In this document: in pieces, positions 40,240 to 49,913 of the stretch
Position numbering within the stretch: the stretch's first letter is position 1
How the letters are laid out: every line of letters begins with the position of its first letter
Source of the DNA: Candidatus Woesearchaeota archaeon
GTDB lineage: Archaea > Nanobdellota > Nanobdellia > Woesearchaeales > JABGUJ01
Reading direction: 5' to 3'
DNA: 64,000 nt
NCBI GenBank assembly: GCA_018646625.1
Contig: JABGUJ010000002.1
Location: 440,280-504,279 of the forward strand
Made by a program: the position numbers and the translations under genes
The notes under the pieces: model-generated
The model's input: the letters and a program-made list of their open reading frames with translations, nothing else
What the model was told of the DNA's origin: nothing
Database searches by the model: none

Positions 40240-41238
40240 TTATTTCATCATGGTTTTCTTTAACGAAGGTCTCGTTTTAGGACTCTTCATCAAGCTTAAA
40301 GCTTTATTCCAACTTAGTAATCCATTCTTTGCACCATATTGTTTTGTGACTGACTGCGCATTAACAGTTGCAACTTTTAATGCAAATTCAATGTCTTTCT
40401 TCTTTATTAATGCAGTTAAAAATGTTGAAGCAAATGCGTCTCCGGCGCCTGTTGTTTCCAGAACTTTTGCGACCTTTGGTTTAGCATAGTACTTATACTT
40501 ACCATCAAAGCAATATGCGCCTTTCTTCCCTTCAGTAATTATTACAATCTCAGGCCCAAGATTATAGAGGCCTTTTAGTAACAACTCAATCTTTGTGTTT
40601 TTGGCAATGCCCAAAACTAGGCCAGCCTCTTCTCGATTTAGTACCAGAAGATTAGTATTAGATAGTAATTTGGCAAGAAATTTCTTACCTTTCTTAGCTT
40701 GATAACTGCTAGGGTTGAGTGCGAACTTTATTTTGTTTTTTGATGCATAACTTGCTAGTTGCTCTTCAGTTTTGAATGCGTTTCCCATGAGCGCAGATGA
40801 ATAAAACCATTTGGCTTTTAATTTAGATTTGTTAATCTTAGAAAATTTTAGTTTTTGACTAGCTTCCTTGTACGCAAGGATTGTTCTGTCGTGTTCAATG
40901 CTATCGAGAATGACAGAGTAATTCGTAAGATCATTTGAAATTGTGCCAATGAACTTAATCTTTTCTTTTTTAAGCTGATTGATCACCCTAGTTCCGTTTT
41001 CGTCTTTACCTATGTTCCCTAAATAAGCAGTCTTAAGCCCCAGCTTAGAAAAACAAACGGCAGTGTTTGTTCCTCCTCCACCAGTCATGAATTGTAGGTC
41101 TTTTATCAACACTTTGCTCCCAGAAGGATATGCAATAAGCTTCTCTTCAGAATGTTGTGTTTTGATCTTAATTAGTTCAGAATGTGATTTCATAAATACA
41201 TCAACAGTTGCGCTGCCTATTGCAATTACATCAAACAT
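40240..41238 (-). CDS. PfkB-family sugar kinase (ribokinase-like)
   Basis: This 332-residue kinase has FDVIAIGSATVDVFM at the start, the GGGGTNTAVCFSKLG motif near residue 57, LNREEAGLVLG, IITEGKKGAY and the anion-hole/catalytic TTGAGDAFASTFL near residue 264. These fit the PfkB/ribokinase superfamily, which phosphorylates sugars or nucleosides with ATP. ATG 41238 has GAGGTGA five bases upstream and is preferred over an upstream in-frame start inside the giant hydrolase gene. It lies four bases after that gene and directly before the platform genes, so it may supply sugar phosphate for decoration of surface proteins. That role is inference. Confidence 0.88.
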   Translation of the reverse strand: MFDVIAIGSATVDVFMKSHSELIKIKTQHSEEKLIAYPSGSKVLIKDLQFMTGGGGTNTAVCFSKLGLKTAYLGNIGKDENGTRVINQLKKEKIKFIGTISNDLTNYSVILDSIEHDRTILAYKEASQKLKFSKINKSKLKAKWFYSSALMGNAFKTEEQLASYASKNKIKFALNPSSYQAKKGKKFLAKLLSNTNLLVLNREEAGLVLGIAKNTKIELLLKGLYNLGPEIVIITEGKKGAYCFDGKYKYYAKPKVAKVLETTGAGDAFASTFLTALIKKKDIEFALKVATVNAQSVTKQYGAKNGLLSWNKALSLMKSPKTRPSLKKTMMK

Positions 41239-41242
41239 TTTG

Positions 41243-44200
41243 TCACCTCTTTGACTTGGGTTTTTTAGGAGTTTTCTTACCAAACATCTTATTGATTTCC
41301 TTAGATGCATATTTCACTTCACTTTTAACGGAACTCAATATGGATTTAATCCTTGTTCGTTTCCTATTTCCCTTTGGAGCGTAGGCCAAGGATAAGTATA
41401 AAATAAGAACTATTGCTAGCACTATAAGTGTTAAAGTTATAATAGGTATTCGTTCTGCACCCAGTGCACCGACTTTACAATCTTGCGGACAATTGAAAGG
41501 AGATTCAAGTCCTGCACAAACACCATTACCGCAACTGCAAATTAATGCTTTGTCTGACTCACTCAATTCCATTTTCTTACCAAAGATTACAATCTCGTCT
41601 TCAGGGTTACAATCATCAATAGTTATTTCGTAATAATTAGTATATCCTAAAACTGGGGCGTCAACCTTGGATGCCACAAGCTGTTCTTTTGCAGATTTAG
41701 ATATTATTTGTTCAACTACTTTCTTTACCAACTCGTCTTTAGGTAGATCATTATGAGAAACATCTCTACTCCAGAAATTTTCACAAACTTGATCATAATA
41801 TCCATCGCCAACTCTTTGTGCACTTCTTAATGGAACTAGTCCGTCATTAGCGCCGTCGAGTTTCCCTTGAGTTATTGGAAGTTCCTTAGTTCCAGCAATT
41901 ACGAAGTACTCAATATCAGGCACTCGCGGAGTAACCAAACCATGAATTAATTCATCATTAAGAATTGGACTGACTGCCAAAGCACCTTCTGCATCCGTAT
42001 TGGAAAAGAAACTAATGAAGTCTTTTAAGTGTACGGCCAAAGGAGTTCCTTCAGTAGGTGTTGCAATCAAAATAACTTTTCTAACTTTATCTACAAAACT
42101 ATTTCCCGCATTATGTGCATCATATAATGCTCTCTGTGCAACCATACCTCCAAGACTGTGACCAATTATGTAAATATGATCAAATCGTTCGCTGGCAGCT
42201 TCTAGTCTTTTTACCAAATCATCTGCAGTATCAATAACAGAACGACCTGTCGGGTAGCTGTAAGTCCAGAGTTGCCATGGTTGATTAGTTAATCTAATCT
42301 CGTCTACAACCTTCAACCAAGTTTGTGGTGTACTAAATAAACCATGAATGAATAATATCGCAAATTTTGAGTCAGGTTTTGGTGTGAAGATATTTTCTAG
42401 TTGAGAAGAGAAACAATTAGGACAAAATACTCCGATAGGGCCTAAGATCAATCGATCATTTTGACCTACAAACTCAGAATAATTTATATCTGCAATAATA
42501 ACTCCCCTATCACGGTCAATAGTTCCTCCAACATACTCCCAACTAGTTCCTTGTTTGTCGGGTGTACCAGCATAAAGTGAAACTAATGTCTCATTCTCCT
42601 CGCCAGGTAAGTAAGGCACTTCAACTCTAACCATACCAAGATCTTCGCCTTCACTCTTAATCTCTATAGGTTTTCCTACAAATTGTGCATCTTTATTTGC
42701 TAAGTTAGATACGTCGGCTTCAGAAATACTAACGGTTGTATTCTCTTTGGTTTCAGAGAAGTCGATCTTAAGATTATTTGAACGTAACGCGTCGGTGAAA
42801 CTTAAATCTCCAATTATTGGCTCAATATTTATAGGGAAGCGCTTCACATCCACTATATCTTCTTGGTGTTCTTCAGGAGTTTCACAACCTATCGTGTCAG
42901 TAGCTTGCACTATTTTATATCCACACAGTCCATCGCGACAAATAACTGCTTGGACGTCGGCTAAATTATCAGGAATTGCAATCTGTATAGTTTTTCCTGT
43001 TGCTTCTTCGCAAGAAACTTTGAAAGGAGGTATGGCAACAACATGATCTTCAGGTAATTCCAGCCCTAATTCAACAACATCTCCCGAACCGCCTTCAATT
43101 GTATATGTACTAAGGTCAAGAGCCGACTCTTCTTTGTAAGTATATATCGTCCTATCACAAGCCACTACAGGTGCAAAAGGAGTTTCCTCCATAAGAGGCA
43201 GAATCCATTCTTCCGTTTCGTTCTCATCAAAATCAAACGGTGAATCAGATACGTCATATGCGGGCCCATCATCGTCATCGCTGTCGTCATCATCATCGTC
43301 ACTTGGCGTGTAACACAACATAGGGCTAACCCTGCATGATGCACTACAAGTTAATCTTCCGCTAGTGTGACCATAATCAGCGCAGCTAAGTTCGCCAAAA
43401 TCATTACCATCACATTCCTCGCTGTTGGTGTTTTCTTTGATGCCATTACCACAAATTTCATCACACACATTATCAATACCATCAGCATCATGATCTAATC
43501 CAGAATTCACTTGGTTAAGACAAGAATCACAAGCTAGTAAAGATGTTGTTGAAATATTATAATATAAATTAGTAAATAATCCTTCAGTCCAGCCATCTTC
43601 ATCAAAATCAGCCTTTTCACAAGTCCATCTAGTCCCATCAGTAAGAATTCCTGAACTATTGAGATCATTGCAAACGAAAATTGTTCTTCTTTCAGATAAC
43701 ACAGCATCACCATCAGAGTCTGATATGTTAAATTGTACAAAATACATACCATCTTCGTGTGCCAATGTGTGGTTGTAGGTCACATTAACATTATATGGTG
43801 TTACGACCGTGTTGTTTAGAACATAAGTGTAGTCTTCTCCTGGGAAGTATGTGTCATTCATCGTCACATTTGTTGATACAGTGATATTAGTCCCATTAAC
43901 AAAAGTTACATCATAGGTATAATTGTAGTTGTATCTTTCTTCAGTTCTATTTCTTTGATCAAAGAATTTATCGGTTAAATTGATGTTTGCCGAACACGCA
44001 GCATAATTATCCGCCTCATGTTTGTCGGTGGTTGTATTGTATATTACTGACGTATCATTCCAGACAATGAATGTACAGTTTCCAGAAAAGCGATCACCTT
44101 CTCCTGTGTAGTATCCAGCAGTCAGAGTCGTATCATAAAGAGACGAGTTAAAGAAAATTCTATTAGGGTCTGAAGTGCTTTGTGAAATTGGTACTATGTT

Positions 44201-47200
44201 TACGGTAACGTTTGTTTGATTATAATCACCAGTATTGCCAGGTTGATCTGTTGCGTTAGCGTAGATTGTATACGTACCGTCTTGGGTAAAGTTAATCTCC
44301 CAAGTGCAGTCGCTCTGCTCAGAAGATGTTCCATTGTATAAGAAATTACATTTACACACTAAAGAATCGGATATTCCTCCACTCACGGTATCGTTAGGTA
44401 TTGCCCTGAAAGTTAGAGCGTTTCCATAATTTAGACTTACTGTCTCATTAACGGCTTCTACGTCTTGCACTCTTGGAGGAGTATTCTCCCATACTCTATA
44501 AGATAATGTAGTTTCAGGCAGAGTGCTTCCTTTTGCACCACCATTAAGATAATATGAAGTAGTATTTGCCGTCTGTTGCGGCGTTATGGTTATCTGTGCT
44601 GTGAAATTACCGAGAGATTGGTTGTTAGCAATAATAATTTGATTATTGACATTACATTGAGTCTCAATTCCTTCTGTTGCAACAACAACCATTGCAGAAC
44701 AATCGTATGGGAAAGGTTGTCCAGGTGCCGCAACACCAAATACTAAACTTAATTCACCATTAGCATAAGTTCCTTCATTTCCTGTAACGTTTATGATATG
44801 ATTAGTGTTATTTAAAATCTGAGAAGTGTATCTCACAGTTATTCCCACACTATCGAATGTTTCAATTGTATAGGCAGGTAAGCTCAAGCATGACGTTAAC
44901 TCCCCACTAAGATCTGTATGGCAACCAGCTAATCCATAGCAGCTCGATTCTGCACAGTCAATGTAATTATCATTATCATTATCAAGATTGTCAGAACATA
45001 GCGCAGTTGTATTTTCGTTTGCGCACCCCCCATAGTTTCCTGCAATACAATCAGAATCTAGACAGTCAATATTCCCATCACCATCATTATCAACATTATC
45101 AGAGCAAAGAGCAGTAGTGTTCTCTGTCTGAGCACATTTGTATCCGGTATTTGATGCAATTTCATTTAGGCAGTCTGTGTCTGTGCAGTCAGTGTTATCC
45201 ACACCATTTGTTGAATCAACATCATTATCTTCATCATCGAAGCATGCATTCCACGTATAATTTTCTACGTTAGGACAAGGACCACAGTGTCCGAACTTTT
45301 TATTACAGTCAGAATCTTCACAATTTGTACCGCCATCCCCTTCGTAGTATGGATTAGTGTCGTTGTCGTCACCATCATCATCATAACTGTTGCCGCAAAC
45401 CTGTATTTCTAAACTTAAGTTGAATTCTTGTATTCTACAAACTTCGTTGCTGTTTGCAGGATTGACAACACCATTACAATCAAGATCTTTACAATCAGTT
45501 CCGCCAAGCAAAGATAATAATCCCACTTCAAGATATGTTGTACCGTTCCAACCATATGCATCAAGATCATTATCTATTTCATCAAAACACTTATCATCGC
45601 CTTGAGCATTTTCAGTTGCAGGACATGCAGCATTTCCAGCACAGTCGTAATCATAACAATCAGCACCACTAGAGGTGTTAACGTCCCAAGAGTTTAAACC
45701 ATTATCAACATCATTATCTAAGCCGTCTGAACACCAAGCTTCGGAATTGTTTTCGAAAGCAGGACAAGGATTGGAAGAACTGGTTCCTCCTTGTTGCCAA
45801 CAAACGTCTTGGTCAAAACAGTCTAGATAATTATCTGCATCGTTATCGAAAAGGTCATTACAATTATCAGGGTAATTTGTATCATTACCCTCTATAGCAT
45901 ATTCACAAGTCGCACTTGACGTGAAGTTACCAACCAAACCATCACAATCAGGATCTAAGCAGTCAGCCAGTCCATCAGCATCATTATCAAACAAGTCAAA
46001 GCAAGTTGTTTCTGCAGCCTCACATAAGCCGCCGCTGTTTAATAAGAATGCGTTTCCGTCGTCCCCTATAAATCCAACACAGTTTGCGTCTTCGCAATCA
46101 GTATCTTCATCTAAGTCATTGTCCACGCTATCAGCGCAAGGGTATTGTCCAGTAATTTCGGTATAGTTATAACTTTCATTATCATTAGTTGGCGCATTAG
46201 AATCAACATATGTTGTTGCAGATAATTGTGCAGGAACGCCATTTATTTGGGTACTAATTATTGAACTGTAGGATGATGCCGCGGCACTCGACAAATTCAC
46301 AGATAATGTTTCGTAGGTTGTTCCAGCAGGAGCATATCCACTCACAGTAAGTGATGTGTTTGTAACAAGCGCATGTGATTGTAATGTTAGTTGATTAGAA
46401 CCCGAGGTTTGGTTGTTAGTAAATGAATAAGGTATATCTTTAAATGCAAATTTTGAGTAAACGTTCTGCGTAATTGCACCAGAGTATTGTACTTTGAATT
46501 GCCCTGTTGGAGAGGTGTGTTGAGTATATTGTACTCTTATACCATTACTTAAAATTGAAGAACAAATATTTCCAGTACAAAGATCTTCCGCATCCGCAGT
46601 TGCATATCCTGTTATCAGTGCAGGTTTGGGGGTTAGAACATCTTTAATTGTATCAAATATTGAATTTCCGGTTATGCTGTTAACTGCAAAGCCGGTTATG
46701 GGTTGAGATTGTCCGTGATATGATGTATAGTCATTATACGGAGCAACGTAAGGATGGTTCGTGCTAAACCCGGAACAAGCCCAAGGGAATGGTAAACCGG
46801 AACAAGTTCTATCATTACAATCAATACCTAGAAAGCTGTTGTCGTCTTGGCTATTGTCGCATGATGATTCAGTCAATGCACCAGTTCTTTGATCAACAAC
46901 ATATAACACATCTCCAGAAAATGAACATTCTCTTGAATTATTCAAGTATCTTCCAGTTTGTGCGTTGAAGCAATCAAAAGATTTACTCGCATCATCTTCA
47001 GGATAAGAATCAGTACCAGGTACAGGTGTCCAAGTATTGTTGTGCACGTATAAGATTGCATTTATCGGATTATTAAGTATTGTGTCCGTGGTGTTGTATT
47101 GGGTACAGTTTACTATAACCCATGGTGTGTCCGAGTCTACAGAGTTTGACATGTTTGAAACAGTATGATTAAGGTAAGCCTGGCCGTTTGCCATTGCATT

Positions 47201-49912
47201 TAGTGTGGTGTTTAATCTAATTAAAGATGAGTTGGATTGTCTGATGTAGCACTCTAACTCGTCGTTAGCAGTTGAGTTAATATCGTAAATCATTATCGAA
47301 AATGTATGCAGGTGAGTTCCAGGTAAGACTGCGCCAGTGTCACAGTTTCTGTCATCTGTTGAGAAAGGTGTTGCGTCACAGCTTTCCCCGCCTCCTGCAC
47401 AGCATAGTGGTTCATAAACTCCTTCAGGTAAATCTAGATCTAAAACTGCATCAATTTCAAATGTAAAGTTCTCGGGAGCAAATGCGTCGTTCGTTGCCGA
47501 GTCATTTGCTAAGCAATTCCATTTGTATACCTCATCAGCTGTGTTGTTTATTGTGAAGTTCACTTCAGCGAATGGAGCAGAAACTATTCTTGTTTGATTT
47601 AATGTCCAATTGCCGCTTATGTTGTGATAAAGGGAAATAGTTTCTAAGTTTAAGTCTGTGGCGTTGCATATTAGGGTAATGTTTTGTTCTCTTAGTAGAG
47701 AATTATTTAATGGAGAGATTAATGCAACAACAGGATCTGTTTGATCAATAATTACAGTTCTGTTAGTATCATTGTATCTATCCAGTGTTTGCGTGTCATT
47801 AGCGAAGCAATTCCATTGGAATGTTACATCATTAGGTAGGTTGGTTAAATTGAATGATGCAATATACGATGTAGTTCCTTCTGGTAGGGAGAGTGTTTGG
47901 TTCTGTATGAATGATCCATTAATGTTATGATAAAGTTCAATTGTGTCTAAGTTAATGTTTATCGCTTGACAAATTAGTGTTATGTTCTCAGAATTGGAGT
48001 ATATGTTGTTGTCTGGACTAAGTAGAGCTACGTTAGGGTTGGTAGGATCTTCGGTAAATGTTCTGTTTGCGGCAAAGTTTTGGTTTCCCGCAGAGTCATT
48101 TGCTAAACAATTCCAAACATATTCTCCGTCTTGTAGTCCAGTCACATTAAATTCTACTTGCTCTGCCGTAGGTGAAACGTCGCTTGTCTGATTAGCTTGG
48201 AATGTGCCGGAGATGTTATGGTAGAAAACAATCGCATCTAGATTTGTGTCTGTAGCATTACAGATAAAAGTCATATTTCCATCGCTGTTGTATGTTCCGT
48301 TGTAAGGTAAAACTAAAGTTACTTGAGGAAGCGTTTTGTCAATTGTGAATGTTCTATTCGAGTTTGCAAAATCTGTCAAACCGGAAGTGTCGTTTGCTAA
48401 ACAGTTCCAAGCGTAAATTCCATCGTTTAAGTCTGTTAAATTGAATGTTATAGTGGATGAATTTGGTGAGGCAGAGAGTGTTTGATTAGGTTCAAATGTA
48501 CCTGAGATGTTATGGTAAAGAGTAATTGAAGACAATCCGTAGTCTGTTGCGGAACAAGTAAATGATAGATTTCCAGTGTTATTGTATATGTTGTTCTCGG
48601 GAGAATTTAGAGTGGTTACAGGGTTTGTCGTATCATTAACTGAGAAGGTTACAGTTGTTGTGTTGAAGTTAGTTGCAGAATCGTTAACGTAAGCAGTTAT
48701 TGTGTATGTTCCTAGTTGTGTGAGGTTGTTTAGGTTTAGAGTAATGTTATTGCTATCGTTTGTTTGGTAGGTTAGTTGAGAACTATCAGGGTATGTTATG
48801 TTAATGTATTTTGTGTCTAAGTTTGTGTCTGAAGCATTCCAGTCGATTGTTATTGTTTCAGTTACATATTCTACTTGGGTTGTTGAAAGTGAAACATTTA
48901 AGCTAGGATTTGTTGTATCTATTGTCACTGTTCTGTTGGTGGTTGCAAACGTATCGTCCGATGCTGATACTGCTAAACAATTCCAAAGATAAGTGCCATC
49001 AGGTATACTCGTTAGAGGGAAACTAGCAGAGTCTACAAAGCCGCTAATGCTGTCATTAGTTATATTAGCTTGGAAAGATCCTCCAATGTTGTGATAAAGA
49101 GTTATGTTTTGTAGATCGGTGTTAGATAATGCTGAACAGGAGAAAGTTGCGTTCGAAATGTTATAGTATGTGTTGTTTGCCGGTGAGTTTAATGTAACAG
49201 ATAGTGCACCATTGGTTATACTTCCTGCTAAAATAATTCTATTGACAGAGAAATCATACATAGTGTTTGGATCTTGTAAAGTTACGGGGTCGTTCAAACT
49301 AGTAATTCCTGCGTCTGTTATATCCCCGGTGCTGTTTCTAATTCCAATAATTATGTAATTTCTATCTGTTGTTATATTTGTCCCGTTAGAACTTTCTGCA
49401 GCAGTCACTGTTGCATTTACAGTTGCACCCAGGTCAGTATATTCTAGTGTGAAGTTACCATCAAGAAATCCAGTAGATTGAGAGAGATCATAGAATGTTG
49501 GTGAAGTTAATTCCGCAGAATTGGATAATACTACTGAAAGAATGCCTGCGTAAGTAGCTTTTGCTCTACTTAAATCCACATCAACTCTCGTACAGTTAGA
49601 TGAGTTGATCCAAGATGAAACTATTCTCGGAGGTATGATCTCCAGTGTTGTGTAGTTCGTCGAAACTTTGTAAACTAAAGATGTGTATTTATTTAGTAAA
49701 TCCGCTTGTGAGTCTGCACAGATTTCTACTAGAATATTTCTATTTGTTAGAGATCCATCCGCATAATGTGAAACCGCATCAGAATATTCTAAGGTTTGCG
49801 TTTCTCCGTCCCAAGATGTAATTCTTCCAGAAGTTATTGCTGCGTACGAGAGCGGCATCAGAAGTAGAACTAAGAAAATTGTCAGTGCTAATTCTATTGT
49901 TGGATGTTTCAT
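41243..49912 (-). CDS. Giant membrane-anchored surface protein with Ig-like repeats, Asp-rich repeats and an alpha/beta hydrolase domain
   Basis: This 2,889-residue protein starts with a signal peptide (MKHPTIELALTIFLVLLLMPLSYA). It contains, in order, an N-terminal beta-rich region, six Ig-like repeats of about 95 residues (five with a LYHNISG core), a Cys-rich region and nine calcium-loop-like repeats (CxDxxDNDxDxxxDCxDxxC). Further Ig-like domains follow, then a CGNGIxE Cys cluster and an acidic linker (SDDDDDDSDDDDG). An alpha/beta hydrolase domain (about 2,500-2,740) follows, with FIHGLFSTPQTW, GHSLGGM, GANDGLVPL and SHNDLP supplying Ser, Asp and His. One transmembrane helix and a basic tail close it. 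It starts right after the CARDB gene. Lipase, esterase or acyltransferase activity at the surface is likely. Confidence 0.8.
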   Translation of the reverse strand: MKHPTIELALTIFLVLLLMPLSYAAITSGRITSWDGETQTLEYSDAVSHYADGSLTNRNILVEICADSQADLLNKYTSLVYKVSTNYTTLEIIPPRIVSSWINSSNCTRVDVDLSRAKATYAGILSVVLSNSAELTSPTFYDLSQSTGFLDGNFTLEYTDLGATVNATVTAAESSNGTNITTDRNYIIIGIRNSTGDITDAGITSLNDPVTLQDPNTMYDFSVNRIILAGSITNGALSVTLNSPANNTYYNISNATFSCSALSNTDLQNITLYHNIGGSFQANITNDSISGFVDSASFPLTSIPDGTYLWNCLAVSASDDTFATTNRTVTIDTTNPSLNVSLSTTQVEYVTETITIDWNASDTNLDTKYINITYPDSSQLTYQTNDSNNITLNLNNLTQLGTYTITAYVNDSATNFNTTTVTFSVNDTTNPVTTLNSPENNIYNNTGNLSFTCSATDYGLSSITLYHNISGTFEPNQTLSASPNSSTITFNLTDLNDGIYAWNCLANDTSGLTDFANSNRTFTIDKTLPQVTLVLPYNGTYNSDGNMTFICNATDTNLDAIVFYHNISGTFQANQTSDVSPTAEQVEFNVTGLQDGEYVWNCLANDSAGNQNFAANRTFTEDPTNPNVALLSPDNNIYSNSENITLICQAININLDTIELYHNINGSFIQNQTLSLPEGTTSYIASFNLTNLPNDVTFQWNCFANDTQTLDRYNDTNRTVIIDQTDPVVALISPLNNSLLREQNITLICNATDLNLETISLYHNISGNWTLNQTRIVSAPFAEVNFTINNTADEVYKWNCLANDSATNDAFAPENFTFEIDAVLDLDLPEGVYEPLCCAGGGESCDATPFSTDDRNCDTGAVLPGTHLHTFSIMIYDINSTANDELECYIRQSNSSLIRLNTTLNAMANGQAYLNHTVSNMSNSVDSDTPWVIVNCTQYNTTDTILNNPINAILYVHNNTWTPVPGTDSYPEDDASKSFDCFNAQTGRYLNNSRECSFSGDVLYVVDQRTGALTESSCDNSQDDNSFLGIDCNDRTCSGLPFPWACSGFSTNHPYVAPYNDYTSYHGQSQPITGFAVNSITGNSIFDTIKDVLTPKPALITGYATADAEDLCTGNICSSILSNGIRVQYTQHTSPTGQFKVQYSGAITQNVYSKFAFKDIPYSFTNNQTSGSNQLTLQSHALVTNTSLTVSGYAPAGTTYETLSVNLSSAAASSYSSIISTQINGVPAQLSATTYVDSNAPTNDNESYNYTEITGQYPCADSVDNDLDEDTDCEDANCVGFIGDDGNAFLLNSGGLCEAAETTCFDLFDNDADGLADCLDPDCDGLVGNFTSSATCEYAIEGNDTNYPDNCNDLFDNDADNYLDCFDQDVCWQQGGTSSSNPCPAFENNSEAWCSDGLDNDVDNGLNSWDVNTSSGADCYDYDCAGNAACPATENAQGDDKCFDEIDNDLDAYGWNGTTYLEVGLLSLLGGTDCKDLDCNGVVNPANSNEVCRIQEFNLSLEIQVCGNSYDDDGDDNDTNPYYEGDGGTNCEDSDCNKKFGHCGPCPNVENYTWNACFDDEDNDVDSTNGVDNTDCTDTDCLNEIASNTGYKCAQTENTTALCSDNVDNDGDGNIDCLDSDCIAGNYGGCANENTTALCSDNLDNDNDNYIDCAESSCYGLAGCHTDLSGELTSCLSLPAYTIETFDSVGITVRYTSQILNNTNHIINVTGNEGTYANGELSLVFGVAAPGQPFPYDCSAMVVVATEGIETQCNVNNQIIIANNQSLGNFTAQITITPQQTANTTSYYLNGGAKGSTLPETTLSYRVWENTPPRVQDVEAVNETVSLNYGNALTFRAIPNDTVSGGISDSLVCKCNFLYNGTSSEQSDCTWEINFTQDGTYTIYANATDQPGNTGDYNQTNVTVNIVPISQSTSDPNRIFFNSSLYDTTLTAGYYTGEGDRFSGNCTFIVWNDTSVIYNTTTDKHEADNYAACSANINLTDKFFDQRNRTEERYNYNYTYDVTFVNGTNITVSTNVTMNDTYFPGEDYTYVLNNTVVTPYNVNVTYNHTLAHEDGMYFVQFNISDSDGDAVLSERRTIFVCNDLNSSGILTDGTRWTCEKADFDEDGWTEGLFTNLYYNISTTSLLACDSCLNQVNSGLDHDADGIDNVCDEICGNGIKENTNSEECDGNDFGELSCADYGHTSGRLTCSASCRVSPMLCYTPSDDDDDDSDDDDGPAYDVSDSPFDFDENETEEWILPLMEETPFAPVVACDRTIYTYKEESALDLSTYTIEGGSGDVVELGLELPEDHVVAIPPFKVSCEEATGKTIQIAIPDNLADVQAVICRDGLCGYKIVQATDTIGCETPEEHQEDIVDVKRFPINIEPIIGDLSFTDALRSNNLKIDFSETKENTTVSISEADVSNLANKDAQFVGKPIEIKSEGEDLGMVRVEVPYLPGEENETLVSLYAGTPDKQGTSWEYVGGTIDRDRGVIIADINYSEFVGQNDRLILGPIGVFCPNCFSSQLENIFTPKPDSKFAILFIHGLFSTPQTWLKVVDEIRLTNQPWQLWTYSYPTGRSVIDTADDLVKRLEAASERFDHIYIIGHSLGGMVAQRALYDAHNAGNSFVDKVRKVILIATPTEGTPLAVHLKDFISFFSNTDAEGALAVSPILNDELIHGLVTPRVPDIEYFVIAGTKELPITQGKLDGANDGLVPLRSAQRVGDGYYDQVCENFWSRDVSHNDLPKDELVKKVVEQIISKSAKEQLVASKVDAPVLGYTNYYEITIDDCNPEDEIVIFGKKMELSESDKALICSCGNGVCAGLESPFNCPQDCKVGALGAERIPIITLTLIVLAIVLILYLSLAYAPKGNRKRTRIKSILSSVKSEVKYASKEINKMFGKKTPKKPKSKR
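44940..46145 (-). repeat. Nine Asp-rich Cys-paired repeats in the giant hydrolase protein
   Basis: Nine copies of a motif near CxDxxDNDxDGxxDCxDxDC, 35 to 70 residues apart, occur in this span. The Asp ladder resembles calcium-binding thrombospondin type 3 or dockerin-like loops, and the three flanking Cys suggest disulfides. Two or three copies carry inserts between the Asp ladder and the second Cys. Confidence 0.7.
47450..49190 (-). repeat. Ig-like domain array in the giant hydrolase protein
   Basis: Five copies of an about 95-residue repeat (LxSPxNNxYxN, LYHNIxGxFxxNQT, WNCLANDSA, NRTFTID) plus one variant copy without the Cys pair (about 48,640-48,910) lie in tandem. Cys in TF-x-C and WNC probably form one disulfide per domain. 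Confidence 0.75.
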
Positions 49913-49913
49913 T

